From NCBI GenBank assembly GCA_947576095.1, contig CANPPW010000016.1:1-35664 (forward strand): a stretch of 35,664 bases of DNA. Reading direction: 5' to 3'. The DNA comes from an uncultured Mycoplasmatota bacterium (lineage in GTDB: Bacteria > Bacillota_I > Bacilli_A > RF39 > UBA660). Both the position numbers and the translations under genes were made by a program. Positions 5,978 to 15,173 of this stretch are shown here, piece after piece; within the stretch, counting starts at the first letter, position 1, and each line of letters starts with the position of its first letter. Under the pieces are notes generated by a model that did not search any database, was not told the origin of the DNA, and saw only the letters and a list, made by a program, of their open reading frames with translations.

Positions 5978-8155
5978 ATGTTTGCAGAAGTCTTATTAGA
6001 AATTAAATCTACCGCACTGGATCAAACCTTTACTTATAAAATAGAACCACCTTTATTAGGAAATATAAAAGAGGGAATGCGCGTTTTAGTTCCCTTTGGG
6101 AATCAAAAACTAGAAGGTTTTGTTTTAAAGATTAAAAATAGTTGTGAAGAAAATTATCAAATAAAATCGATTTTATCTTGCCAAGACGAAGAACCTGTTT
6201 TAAATGAAGAACTTCTTAGGATAGGAGATTATATCAGTAAAATAACACTTTCAACAAAAATTAGTGCTTATCAAACAATGTTGCCAGTAGCATTAAAAGC
6301 CAATAAAAAGAAAAAGACAAAAAAAAAATACCAGTCTTATTTTAGTTTGAATGAAAAAATAGAAAATATTCTTCCATTATGTAAAACAAATGGGCAAAAA
6401 CAGATAATAGAGATAGTTCATGAAAAAGGAGAAGTTTCAAAGGAAATTCTTAAACAAATATCCTTATCTTCTTTGCAAAGTCTTTTAAAATATGGCTTTT
6501 TAAAAGAAGTAAAAAAGGAAGTCTATCGAACTTCATTTTCTAATTTAAAGGAAAGGAAAAAGGTACATTTAACTTTAGAACAAAATAAGATTGTCTATAA
6601 AGTATTGGAAAGAAAGAACTTTCATCCTTTTTTACTACATGGGATTACAGGTAGCGGAAAAACAGAAGTTTATATGGAAATCATTGAACAGCTATTAAAA
6701 AAAGGGAAAGAAGCGATTGTTTTAGTACCTGAAATTAGTTTAACACCTCAATTTTTATCTAAATTTAGGAATCGTTTTGGAGATCAAATCGCTGTTTTAC
6801 ATAGTCGTCTATCTAGTGGAGAAAAATATGATGAATGGAGAAAAATTGAAAAAGGTGAAGTATCTATTGCAATTGGGGCTCGTAGTGCTATATTTGCCCC
6901 CTTTAGAAATTTAGGAATTATCATTTTAGATGAGGAGCATAGTACATCTTATAAACAGACCAATCATCCTAAATATCATGCGATAGATATTGCTTTGTTT
7001 CGTGGGAAATATCATGAGTGCCCTGTTTTACTTGGAAGTGCTACTCCTTCTATTGAAAGTTATACTCGTGCTAGGGCAGGCATCTATCATTTATTGGAAT
7101 TAAAAGAAAGAGTTACAGGAAAGCTTCCAACTGTTACACTTGTAGATATGAAAGAAGAAATCAAAAAGGGATACCAATTTCTATCTAGCACACTTCTTCT
7201 TAAAATGGAAAATACTTTAAAAAGAAAAAAACAAATTCTTCTTCTTCTCAATAGAAGAGGATATTCTACTATTGTTATGTGTGCCTCTTGTGGATATGTA
7301 TCCAAGTGTCCACACTGTGATATTCCCCTTGTTTTCCATAAAACCTCAAAAATAATGCGATGCCATTACTGTGGATATGGTATGCCAAAGATAAAAGAAT
7401 GTCCTGATTGTCATTATACTGATTTTCATTTTTATGGAACAGGGACCCAAAAATTGGAAGAAGAAATTACTAAGTTATTTCCTGATACAAAAGTTTTAAG
7501 AATGGATGCTGATGTAACGAATTCTAAGCATGCTTATGATGAGATTGTACGAAAATTTGAAACTGAAGAATATGGAATTTTAATCGGCACGCAAATGATT
7601 GCCAAAGGCCTTGATTTTAAAGGAGTAGAACTAGTAGGTGTACTTTGTGCAGACGCCTCTTTGCATATTCCCGATTTTCGAAGTGGTGAGAGAACATTTT
7701 GTTTATTGAGTCAAGTATCTGGTAGGGCTGGGCGAAACGATCAAGATGGTGAAGTCGTTTTTCAGGGATTTAATATGAGTCATTATAGCATCATAAAAGC
7801 AAGCATTCATGATTATGTGGGATTTTATCATTCAGAAATGGATTTGCGTAAAAAAATGGGATATCCGCCTTACTACAATTTGTCATCGATTATAATAAGA
7901 GCTAAGCAGTCCGATAAAGCTTATGCTGAAAGTAAAAAAATTCGTTCATTTTTGGAACAACATACAAGTAATGTAATGATTTTGGGGCCTACTCCATCTA
8001 CCATTGCTAAAGTGAATGATTTTTATTATTTTAAGATTCTTTTAAAATATAAAAAGAAAAATGATATTATAAAGGCTCTTCAATTTATATATGAAAAATA
8101 CCGAAAAAATAAACAAGTAATAGTAGAAATTGATTTAAATCCTATTCAAATATAG
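5978..8155 (+). CDS. priA: Primosomal helicase PriA
   Basis: A 725-residue superfamily 2 helicase that reloads the replisome at stalled forks. The N-terminal 3'-end-binding region covers about residues 1-105. The helicase core has Walker A GITGSGKTE near 222, the DEEH box near 317 and the GSATPS motif near 350. A zinc-binding insertion starting near 434 carries CASC, CPHC, CHYC and CPDC pairs (eight cysteines). The later helicase motifs include GTQMIAKGLDF and SQVSGRAGR. The length is normal. GGTGA lies four bases before the ATG and TATAAT (5956-5961) 16 bases before it. fmt follows within 41 bases; def, often between them, is absent. Confidence 0.97.
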   Translation: MFAEVLLEIKSTALDQTFTYKIEPPLLGNIKEGMRVLVPFGNQKLEGFVLKIKNSCEENYQIKSILSCQDEEPVLNEELLRIGDYISKITLSTKISAYQTMLPVALKANKKKKTKKKYQSYFSLNEKIENILPLCKTNGQKQIIEIVHEKGEVSKEILKQISLSSLQSLLKYGFLKEVKKEVYRTSFSNLKERKKVHLTLEQNKIVYKVLERKNFHPFLLHGITGSGKTEVYMEIIEQLLKKGKEAIVLVPEISLTPQFLSKFRNRFGDQIAVLHSRLSSGEKYDEWRKIEKGEVSIAIGARSAIFAPFRNLGIIILDEEHSTSYKQTNHPKYHAIDIALFRGKYHECPVLLGSATPSIESYTRARAGIYHLLELKERVTGKLPTVTLVDMKEEIKKGYQFLSSTLLLKMENTLKRKKQILLLLNRRGYSTIVMCASCGYVSKCPHCDIPLVFHKTSKIMRCHYCGYGMPKIKECPDCHYTDFHFYGTGTQKLEEEITKLFPDTKVLRMDADVTNSKHAYDEIVRKFETEEYGILIGTQMIAKGLDFKGVELVGVLCADASLHIPDFRSGERTFCLLSQVSGRAGRNDQDGEVVFQGFNMSHYSIIKASIHDYVGFYHSEMDLRKKMGYPPYYNLSSIIIRAKQSDKAYAESKKIRSFLEQHTSNVMILGPTPSTIAKVNDFYYFKILLKYKKKNDIIKALQFIYEKYRKNKQVIVEIDLNPIQI

Positions 8156-8196
8156 AAGTTTTATAAGAAATATGATACGATAGAAAAGGTGATACG

Positions 8197-9156
8197 ATGA
8201 ATTTAGAAGATATAGAGGTAGAAAAAGAACTTAGGATTGTATTTATGGGAACACCTTTATTTGCTGTTCCAATTTTAGAAGCACTAATTGAAAATTATCC
8301 TATGTATGCCGTTATTTCTCAGCCTGATAGAAAGAAGGCAAGAGATGGTGTTACTGTACCAACACCAATAAAAGCTTGTGCATCAAAGCATAATCTTTTG
8401 GTCATTCAGCCAGATAAAATTAAAGATGCTGAAAATGAAATTTTTAATTGGAAGCCAGATTTAATTATTACTTGTGCTTATGGGCAGATTTTGCCTGTTA
8501 CACTTTTAATGTTACCAAAACTTGGTTGTATTAATGTGCATGCCTCTCTTTTGCCAAATTTAAGAGGTGGAGCACCTATTCATAGAGCAATTATAAATGG
8601 ACATAAAAAAACAGGAATTACAATCATGTATATGTCAAAACAAATGGATGCTGGAGATATTATTGCACAAAGAGAAATTGAGATAGAAGAGTCTGACACT
8701 GCTTCTCTTTTGCATGAAAAATTAAGTATACTTGGAAGGGATTTATTATTAGATACACTGCCATCTATTTTAAATGGAACCAATTCAAGGAAAAAACAAG
8801 ATGAAAGTAAAGTTACATATGCTTTAAATATTAGTAAAGAAGATGAAAAAATCGATTTTTCTAAAACAAAAAGAGCAATATATAATCATATAAGAGGGTT
8901 GAATCATTTTCCAGGAGCTTATTGTATGCTTGAAGATAAACGGATCAAGGTATGGGAAAGTTCCATTTCAGATCGTTTTTTTCCATCTTTATTAGATGGA
9001 GAGATTACAGCTATTTATAAAGATGGATTTGGTGTAAAAGTATCAAATGGTGAAATCATTTTCAAGGTTGTCCAACCTGAAGGAAAAAAGGAAATGAGTG
9101 CGACAAGTTTTGTAAATGGTTATCCAGAGAATTTAGTAGGAAAAATTTTAAGATGA
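8197..9156 (+). CDS. fmt: Methionyl-tRNA formyltransferase
   Basis: A 319-residue enzyme that formylates initiator Met-tRNA using 10-formyl-tetrahydrofolate. The N-terminal catalytic domain shows FMGTPLFAVPILEAL, ISQPDRKK, and the active-site region NVHASLLPNLRGGAPI with Asn-His and the following MDAGDI. The C-terminal OB-like tRNA-binding domain covers about residues 205-319. The start has GGTGA four bases upstream. The first 11 residues (through the charged VEKEL) precede the usual start of the fold. The TGA stop overlaps the ATG of the next gene, so the two are translationally coupled. Confidence 0.96.
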   Translation: MNLEDIEVEKELRIVFMGTPLFAVPILEALIENYPMYAVISQPDRKKARDGVTVPTPIKACASKHNLLVIQPDKIKDAENEIFNWKPDLIITCAYGQILPVTLLMLPKLGCINVHASLLPNLRGGAPIHRAIINGHKKTGITIMYMSKQMDAGDIIAQREIEIEESDTASLLHEKLSILGRDLLLDTLPSILNGTNSRKKQDESKVTYALNISKEDEKIDFSKTKRAIYNHIRGLNHFPGAYCMLEDKRIKVWESSISDRFFPSLLDGEITAIYKDGFGVKVSNGEIIFKVVQPEGKKEMSATSFVNGYPENLVGKILR

Positions 9157-9842
9157 AAATAACTAAATTTAAAGACATTTGGTCAGATAGAAAATATCGA
9201 TCTCTTATACAGCTTGGGATATATGCTTTTTTAATCCTTTTCCTTTTCTGTATTGTTGACTTTACAGGAACTCATAATACCTCATATAATAAAAAAGAAA
9301 TAAGAAAAATTGGGGAAAATTTATTTGGTTTTGATAATTTTGAATATATATATATATTCACGTTTGTGAGTGAGGTAGATGAACCTTATAAACAATTTAC
9401 AGTAGAAGGAAAAACATACATGCAGGATTCCCTTTTTTCTATAAAGGAGATGCAGGATATTTATTATATGAGAGAGAATGTATTATATCAGGTAAAAGAT
9501 ACTCTTATCAAAGTGCAAAATAATTTTTTTGACTTTTCAAAATTAAATCCATCGAATTTACAAAAGTATATAGAAGAAATGACATTAGAGTATAAAACAG
9601 ATTATAATAATCAAACTACAAAAAGTGCATATACACTTCCAATCTCGCAATTTTCTAAAATATATATGAATGAAGGCAATCAAAAAGAGGGGAGTGTTTT
9701 TCTAAATGCATATACAAAAGAGAAACAGATCTATAAAATTGAGTTAGATATGAGGGCATATAATGGTGTTTTTATAGAAATGAACTATCATAACATTGGT
9801 AAAGTAAAAAATTTTACTAGTCAGTATAAAATAAGTGAGTAG
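9153..9842 (+). CDS. Membrane-anchored protein of unknown function
   Basis: 229 residues: a short basic cytosolic N-terminus, one membrane segment at about 17-36, then an extracytoplasmic domain rich in Tyr, Asn and Lys. The alternating hydrophobic pattern in the outer domain suggests beta strands. It contains no cysteine apart from one in the membrane segment. Its start overlaps the fmt stop by four bases (ATGA), and murE follows 13 bases later. The linkage to murE and mraY makes a role in the cell envelope plausible, but no family was recognised. Confidence 0.75.
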   Translation: MKITKFKDIWSDRKYRSLIQLGIYAFLILFLFCIVDFTGTHNTSYNKKEIRKIGENLFGFDNFEYIYIFTFVSEVDEPYKQFTVEGKTYMQDSLFSIKEMQDIYYMRENVLYQVKDTLIKVQNNFFDFSKLNPSNLQKYIEEMTLEYKTDYNNQTTKSAYTLPISQFSKIYMNEGNQKEGSVFLNAYTKEKQIYKIELDMRAYNGVFIEMNYHNIGKVKNFTSQYKISE

Positions 9843-9855
9843 AAGAGGTGTAGGA

Positions 9856-11229
9856 ATGATTCATATAACAGCAGATTCAAGAAAAATACAAAAAGGCGAT
9901 ATTTTTGTAGCAATTAAAGGGTATAGTAGGGATGGACATGCTTTTATCAATGATGCAATTGAAAGAGGAGCATCTTTGATTGTTGCTGAAGAAGGCACTT
10001 ATGATATTCCCTATAAAATAGTAGATAACTCAAGAGAGTATTTAGTATCTTATTTAGAAAAAGAATATAATCCCTTATTAAAAAATATAAAGTTTATAGG
10101 AATTACAGGTACTAATGGAAAAACAACCACAGCTTATTTAATTTATAAGGCTCTTAGGAAACTAGGAATAAAAGCTGCTTATATAGGTACAATTGGTTTC
10201 TATTTGGAAAAAAAGATTTGTTCTCTTCCTAATACCTGTCCAGATGTTTGGGATTTATATGATATGTTTTTAAAGGCTAAAGAAGAGGGTTGCCAGTATA
10301 TTATTCAGGAAATTAGTAGTGATGCATTAGCACGTAGTAGAGTAGAGGGTTACTTATTTGATTATGCTATTTTTACCAATTTAACACAAGATCATTTGGA
10401 TTTTCATAAAACAATGGGTAATTATGCACTAGCAAAACAAATGCTATTTAAAAAACTTAAGAAAACAGGTCAAGCGATTGTAAATGTAGATGATAAATAT
10501 AAAGATTATTTTTTATTAAAAGAAAATCATACTATTACATATGGTTTTACAGATGGTGAATATAGAATAAAAAGTTTTCATACAGAGGCATTAGGTAGTG
10601 AGTTTGTAGTAGAGTATGAAGATGAAAGTTATGCGTTTTGTTCTAAATTGATTGGAAAATATAATATTTACAATATGTTAGTAACCATCCTTTTCTTGCA
10701 TCAGATTGGAATTAAAATCCCAGATATTAAAAGAGTTGTATGTCAACTGGAATCCCCTGCAGGAAGAATGGATGTAATTCCATATAAAAATAATCATATT
10801 GTTATTGATTATGCACATACACCAGATGCTATCGAAAAAGTGATTCGGGCGGTAAAAGAAGTTACAAAAGGAAACATTTATGTTGTTTTTGGCTGTACAG
10901 GAGATAGAGATCGCTCAAAAAGATCGATTATGATGCAAATTGTCACTAATCTCACTAAAAAAGCTATTGTAACAAGTGATGATCCACATTACGAAGATCC
11001 TGAACAAATTATTGCCGATATGTTAGAGGGAAATATTAAAAATAATTATGAAATATGTTTAGATCGAAAAAAAGCAATTGAAAAAGGAATTTTGCTATTG
11101 GATGATAATGATGCCTTATTAATACTTGGCAAGGGTCATGAAGAGTTTATTTTATATAAAAATGAAAGAATCCCTTTTAATGATAAAAAAGTTGTTTTAA
11201 ATTATTTAGATTCTGTTAAGGTTGGCTAG
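9856..11229 (+). CDS. Divergent MurE-like ligase, paralog 1
   Basis: A 457-residue Mur ligase with an intact ATP-binding loop (GITGTNGKTTT from about residue 82), NLTQDHLDFH, the conserved lysine in ALAKQMLF, DYAHTPDA and LGKGHE. MurE adds the third amino acid to UDP-MurNAc-dipeptide. Three substrate-contacting motifs differ from the neighbour at 11282: NTCP instead of NTTP (126-129), SSDAL instead of SSHAL (D156), and DDPH instead of DNPR (375-378). CTGDRD also replaces CGGNRD. ATP hydrolysis looks intact, so it may use another amino acid or substrate. The start is ATG 9856 with AGAAGAGGTG upstream; a GTG at 9835 lacks a ribosome site. It is roughly half identical to its neighbour by eye, pointing to tandem duplication. 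Confidence 0.9.
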   Translation: MIHITADSRKIQKGDIFVAIKGYSRDGHAFINDAIERGASLIVAEEGTYDIPYKIVDNSREYLVSYLEKEYNPLLKNIKFIGITGTNGKTTTAYLIYKALRKLGIKAAYIGTIGFYLEKKICSLPNTCPDVWDLYDMFLKAKEEGCQYIIQEISSDALARSRVEGYLFDYAIFTNLTQDHLDFHKTMGNYALAKQMLFKKLKKTGQAIVNVDDKYKDYFLLKENHTITYGFTDGEYRIKSFHTEALGSEFVVEYEDESYAFCSKLIGKYNIYNMLVTILFLHQIGIKIPDIKRVVCQLESPAGRMDVIPYKNNHIVIDYAHTPDAIEKVIRAVKEVTKGNIYVVFGCTGDRDRSKRSIMMQIVTNLTKKAIVTSDDPHYEDPEQIIADMLEGNIKNNYEICLDRKKAIEKGILLLDDNDALLILGKGHEEFILYKNERIPFNDKKVVLNYLDSVKVG

Positions 11230-11234
11230 ACGAT

Positions 11235-11277
11235 AAACACTTTAGCATGTTGTAACATACAATATACTGAGGTGTTT
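11235..11277 (+). promoter_or_regulatory. Hairpin that can hide the ribosome site of murE paralog 2
   Basis: AAACACTT (11235-11242) can pair, with one G-T pair, with AGGTGTTT (11270-11277), which contains the ribosome-binding site for the ATG at 11282. A small inner hairpin, ATGT/ACAT, sits in the loop. A transcript coming through from paralog 1 would therefore have its downstream start partly masked. The pairing is seen; the regulatory effect is inferred. Confidence 0.4.
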
Positions 11278-11281
11278 TTAT

Positions 11282-12628
11282 ATGAAAATAAAAATAGATT
11301 CTAGAAAAGTAGAACCTGGAGATATCTTCATCGCTTTGAAAGGCATTGAAAAAGACGGTCATGCTTATATTGAGGACGCGATTGAAAAAGGTGCCTCTTT
11401 GGTTGTTGCCGAATATGGAAACTATAGTGTTCCCACGAAAATTGTTTCCAATACAAGGGAATATTTATTACAATATTTGAAAGAAAACATATATAAAGAT
11501 ATACAAAATCTTACACTTATTGGAATAACTGGTACTAATGGAAAGACAACAACATGTTATTTATTATATGAAATGTTAAATTTATTAGATGAAAAATGTG
11601 GATATATAGGAACCATTGGATTTTATATTCAAAATAAAATATCAGATTTAAATAATACAACGCCTGATATTTTAGATTTATATGATATGTTATTACAGTG
11701 TAAAGAAAATGGTTGTAAGTATGTAGCAATGGAAGTAAGTAGTCATGCTTTGGCACTAGGAAGACTAGATACACTTACTTTTGATTATGCTATTTTTACT
11801 AATTTAACACAAGATCATTTAGACTTTCATGAAACAATGGAAAAATATGCTCTATCTAAACAAAAATTATTTCAAAAATTAAAACCACTAGGAAAAGCCA
11901 TCGTTAATATAGATGATCCTTATTCTTCTTATTTTTTATTAGAATCCAATCAAAATATTACCTATGGATTTTCTAAAAGTGATTATGAAATTAGCGATTA
12001 TAAAATGACAGATGTGGAAAATATATTTACTTTATCTCATAAGGAAAAAGGGCAACATTTTACAAGTAAACTGATTGGAAAATATAATATTTATAATATG
12101 CTTGCAGCTATAATTGTATTAAAAGAGGAAGGTTTTAAAGAGTTACAGGAATATGTCAAAAATGTAGAAGCCCCAGCTGGACGTATGGATAAAATTGAGT
12201 ATAATGAGAATACTATTATTATAGATTATGCTCATACACCAGATGCTGTTGAAAAAGTCATTCGAAATATGAAAGAAATCACAAAAGGAAGAATTTATAC
12301 TATTGTTGGTTGTGGCGGAAATCGTGACAAAACCAAAAGACCAATTATGGGAAAAATTGCAACAGAATTAAGTGATTATGTTATTTTTACAAGTGATAAT
12401 CCAAGATGGGAAGATCCAAGCACAATTTTGGAAGATATAACAGAATCTTTAACATGTGAAAATTATACATGTATTGTAAACCGAAAGGAAGCTATAAAAA
12501 AAGGGGTGCAATTGCTATCAAAAAATGATATACTATTGTTACTTGGAAAAGGTCATGAAAATTATCAAATTATAAATGGAAAAAAATCCTATTTTGATGA
12601 TAAACAAATTGTACTTGAATATATGTAG
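11282..12628 (+). CDS. murE: UDP-N-acetylmuramoyl-tripeptide synthetase, paralog 2
   Basis: A 448-residue MurE with all canonical motifs: GITGTNGKTTT near 80-90, NTTPD at 125-129, MEVSSHAL with H155, NLTQDHLDFH, the carbamylation lysine in ALSKQKLF, DYAHTPDA, GCGGNRDKTKRPIM and DNPRWEDP at 372-379. DNPR is the motif associated with meso-diaminopimelate addition, so this copy is probably the ordinary enzyme of cell-wall precursor synthesis in the cytosol. It follows paralog 1 by 52 bases, and its stop overlaps the ribosome site of mraY, implying coupling. murF, which normally follows, is absent here. Confidence 0.95.
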   Translation: MKIKIDSRKVEPGDIFIALKGIEKDGHAYIEDAIEKGASLVVAEYGNYSVPTKIVSNTREYLLQYLKENIYKDIQNLTLIGITGTNGKTTTCYLLYEMLNLLDEKCGYIGTIGFYIQNKISDLNNTTPDILDLYDMLLQCKENGCKYVAMEVSSHALALGRLDTLTFDYAIFTNLTQDHLDFHETMEKYALSKQKLFQKLKPLGKAIVNIDDPYSSYFLLESNQNITYGFSKSDYEISDYKMTDVENIFTLSHKEKGQHFTSKLIGKYNIYNMLAAIIVLKEEGFKELQEYVKNVEAPAGRMDKIEYNENTIIIDYAHTPDAVEKVIRNMKEITKGRIYTIVGCGGNRDKTKRPIMGKIATELSDYVIFTSDNPRWEDPSTILEDITESLTCENYTCIVNRKEAIKKGVQLLSKNDILLLLGKGHENYQIINGKKSYFDDKQIVLEYM

Positions 12629-12639
12629 GAGATGATAAA

Positions 12640-13632
12640 GTGTTAATTTTAGCAAAGGCTGTACTATCTATGATGATTGGCTTTATACTATCAGTTATAC
12701 TAGGACTTATTTTAATACCACTTTTAAAAAAAATAAAAGCAGGACAGAAGGTAAGCATATTTTTGGCAAAAACACATAAAGACAAAGATGGTGTTCCTAC
12801 TATGGGGGGACTCATATTTATTATTTCAACTTTGATAACAGTTGCTTTTCTTCTGTTTACAGATAAAATACAATTTTCAAATCATTTATTTATCGTTTTA
12901 TTTGTATTTGTGGCATATGCTATTTTAGGTTTTATAGATGATTATTTAATTATTAAACGAAAAAATAATGTAGGATTAACTGAATGGCAAAAATTATTAG
13001 GACAAATTCTAATTGCAGTTATTTTCTTTTTCTTATATGTAAAAGGTGGAAATGAACCTAGACTTTATATTTATACTTTGAATATAAAAATTCATATGGG
13101 TGTTTTTTACGCCATTTTCATTTTATTTTTACTGGTAGCTTGTTCTAACGCTGTGAATATTACAGATGGATTAGATGGTCTCGCGGGAGGCCTTTCACTG
13201 ATTTCTTTTGTAGCCTTTGGAATGATTTCGTGGGGAACAACTTGGTTAGCTGGTTATGAAGATATTGCTATCTTTTGCTTTATTCTAGTAGGAGGTCTTT
13301 TAGGATTTCTCGTGTATAATGATCATCCCGCTAAAATATTTATGGGAGATACAGGTTCGCTTGCTTTAGGAGCTACTTTAGCTGCTATTGCTATTTTAAC
13401 AAGTCATGAAGTAACATTAATTGTAGTAGCTGGTGTATTTATTATTGAAACAATTTCTTGTATCATACAAATGATTGCAGGAAGATATTTTGGAAAGAAA
13501 GTTTTTTTAATGGCACCTCTTCATCATCATATGGAAAAGATAGGTTGGTGTGAAAGAGATATTGTAAAATTATTTTGGGTGATTGGACTTATACTCAGTA
13601 TGGCTGCTATTGCTTTTGGTGTTTGGATTTAG
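12640..13632 (+). CDS. mraY: Phospho-N-acetylmuramoyl-pentapeptide transferase
   Basis: A 330-residue polytopic membrane enzyme that transfers phospho-MurNAc-pentapeptide to undecaprenyl phosphate, making lipid I. About ten hydrophobic segments alternate with the conserved cytosolic loops: KTHKDKDGVPTMGG near the first loop, GFIDDY (catalytic aspartates), NITDGLDGLAGG, FMGDTGSLALG and the late APLHHHMEKIGW. The start is GTG at 12640 with AGGAGATGAT upstream. It is the last gene of a fmt-to-mraY run and ends at a strong terminator. Confidence 0.97.
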   Translation: MLILAKAVLSMMIGFILSVILGLILIPLLKKIKAGQKVSIFLAKTHKDKDGVPTMGGLIFIISTLITVAFLLFTDKIQFSNHLFIVLFVFVAYAILGFIDDYLIIKRKNNVGLTEWQKLLGQILIAVIFFFLYVKGGNEPRLYIYTLNIKIHMGVFYAIFILFLLVACSNAVNITDGLDGLAGGLSLISFVAFGMISWGTTWLAGYEDIAIFCFILVGGLLGFLVYNDHPAKIFMGDTGSLALGATLAAIAILTSHEVTLIVVAGVFIIETISCIIQMIAGRYFGKKVFLMAPLHHHMEKIGWCERDIVKLFWVIGLILSMAAIAFGVWI

Positions 13633-13655
13633 ATATTCTTTGAATATCTTTTTTT
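13631..13655 (+). terminator. Terminator after mraY
   Basis: AGATATTC (13631-13638) pairs with GAATATCT (13642-13649) around a 3-nt loop, followed by a T run. The stem starts within the mraY stop codon. Confidence 0.85.
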
Positions 13656-13709
13656 GACTTTATTTATAAGAGTAAAGTTTGATATGTTTTTAAAATATAT
13701 GGCTTTTAC

Positions 13710-13738
13710 TTGCCAAAATATATAATTTATTATATACT
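13710..13738 (+). promoter_or_regulatory. Promoter of tig
   Basis: TTGCCA (13710-13715), a 17-bp spacer and TATACT (13733-13738) form a standard housekeeping promoter 24 bases before the tig start. Confidence 0.65.
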
Positions 13739-13762
13739 ATGTAAAGACTTAAGGAGGAAATT

Positions 13763-15043
13763 ATGGAAGAAAAAACAAAAAAGAATGAAACAGAAAAAAT
13801 GCCTAATGTAAAAAAAATAGAAAAAAAAGTAGAAGGAAAAGCATGGGAAGATGCAAAAGAAAATGCTTTTAAGAAGGCTAATAAAAAAGCAAAAATTGAC
13901 GGATTTAGACCAGGAAAAGCTCCTAAAGAAATATTTATTAAAAAATATGGAGAAGAATCATTATTTTATGATGCAGCAGATATTTGTCTTGAATCTTTAT
14001 ATGAAGAAGTGATGAAAGAAAACGAAAACGAAGAAATTGTTGCACAACCAGAAATTGGACTAAAATCTATTGATACAAATGGTGTAGAATTTATTTTTAC
14101 TTTAACTTTAAGACCAGAAGTAAAACTTGGAAAATATAAAGGATTAAAAGTAGAGAAAGAAAAAATAGAAGTTACAGAAGAAGAAATAGAAAAAGCAATC
14201 GAAGAAATGCGTGCACGCTATACCGAAAACGTTTCAAAAGAAGGTGCTGTTGAAGAAGGGGATACTGTTATTATTGATTTCAAAGGAATGAAAGATGGTA
14301 TTGCTTTTGAAGGTGGAACTGCTGAAAATTATTCTTTAAAAATTGGATCTCATACATTTATTGAAGGATTTGAAGAACAATTAATCGGAATGAAAAAAGA
14401 AGAAGAAAAAGATATTCATGTAACATTTCCAGAAGACTATCATGCAGAAGATTTAAAAGGTGCACCTGTTATATTTCATGTAAAAGTTCATGAGATTAAA
14501 CAATCTATTATACCTGAATTAAATAAGGAATTTTTTGAAGATTTAGCTATAGAAGGTGTAAATTCAAAAGAAACTTTAGAAGAAGAAGTTAGAAAAAACA
14601 TGGAAACGCAAAAAGAGGTAAATGCTGAAAATAAATATATGGATGACTTATTAGAAGCTGCATTAAAAGATACAGTAATAGATCTTCCACATGCTATGAT
14701 TCATGAAGAAATTGATAGAATGATGAAACAGTATGAACAAAACCTACAAATGCAAGGGATTTCTTTACAACAATTTTATCAATTTACAAATTCAGATGAA
14801 AAAGCACTTCGCGATCAAATGCATGAAGAGGCAGAAAAAAGAGTGAAATTAAGATTAATGTTAGAAGAAATTGCTAAGGTAGAAAAAATAGAAATTTCTG
14901 ATAAAGAGGCACAAGAAGAAGCTAGTAACTTAGCTGAGAAATATCATATGGAAGAGGAAGAATTCTTAAAAGAGTTTGGCGGACTTGATATGATAAAATA
15001 TGATAGAAAAATGAGAAAAGCAATGGAGATTATTAAAGGATAA
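13763..15043 (+). CDS. tig: Trigger factor, ribosome-associated chaperone
   Basis: A 426-residue trigger factor. The N-terminal ribosome-binding domain has the signature GFRPGKAP near residue 47. The FKBP-like prolyl isomerase domain covers about 145-235 (GDTVIIDFKGMKDG, IEGFEEQLIGMK). The helical C-terminal substrate-binding domain fills the rest. It meets nascent chains at the ribosome exit. The first 14 residues are Lys/Glu-rich and unlike the strand that usually opens the family, so the N-terminus is a local variant. The ATG has AAGGAGGAAA upstream. It is transcribed alone, with its own promoter and terminator. Confidence 0.96.
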   Translation: MEEKTKKNETEKMPNVKKIEKKVEGKAWEDAKENAFKKANKKAKIDGFRPGKAPKEIFIKKYGEESLFYDAADICLESLYEEVMKENENEEIVAQPEIGLKSIDTNGVEFIFTLTLRPEVKLGKYKGLKVEKEKIEVTEEEIEKAIEEMRARYTENVSKEGAVEEGDTVIIDFKGMKDGIAFEGGTAENYSLKIGSHTFIEGFEEQLIGMKKEEEKDIHVTFPEDYHAEDLKGAPVIFHVKVHEIKQSIIPELNKEFFEDLAIEGVNSKETLEEEVRKNMETQKEVNAENKYMDDLLEAALKDTVIDLPHAMIHEEIDRMMKQYEQNLQMQGISLQQFYQFTNSDEKALRDQMHEEAEKRVKLRLMLEEIAKVEKIEISDKEAQEEASNLAEKYHMEEEEFLKEFGGLDMIKYDRKMRKAMEIIKG

Positions 15044-15072
15044 ATGCATATTTTATAGTATGCATTTTTTTT
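15042..15072 (+). terminator. Terminator after tig
   Basis: AAATGCATA (15042-15050) pairs with TATGCATTT (15059-15067) around an 8-nt loop, with a T tract to 15072. Confidence 0.85.
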
Positions 15073-15173
15073 ATCTAATCATTTTGGAAAAATAAGTATC
15101 AAATTAAAAAAGTGATATAAAAAAATAATTTGTTTTTTATTTCATGATATAATAAAAAAGAGAGTGTGATACT

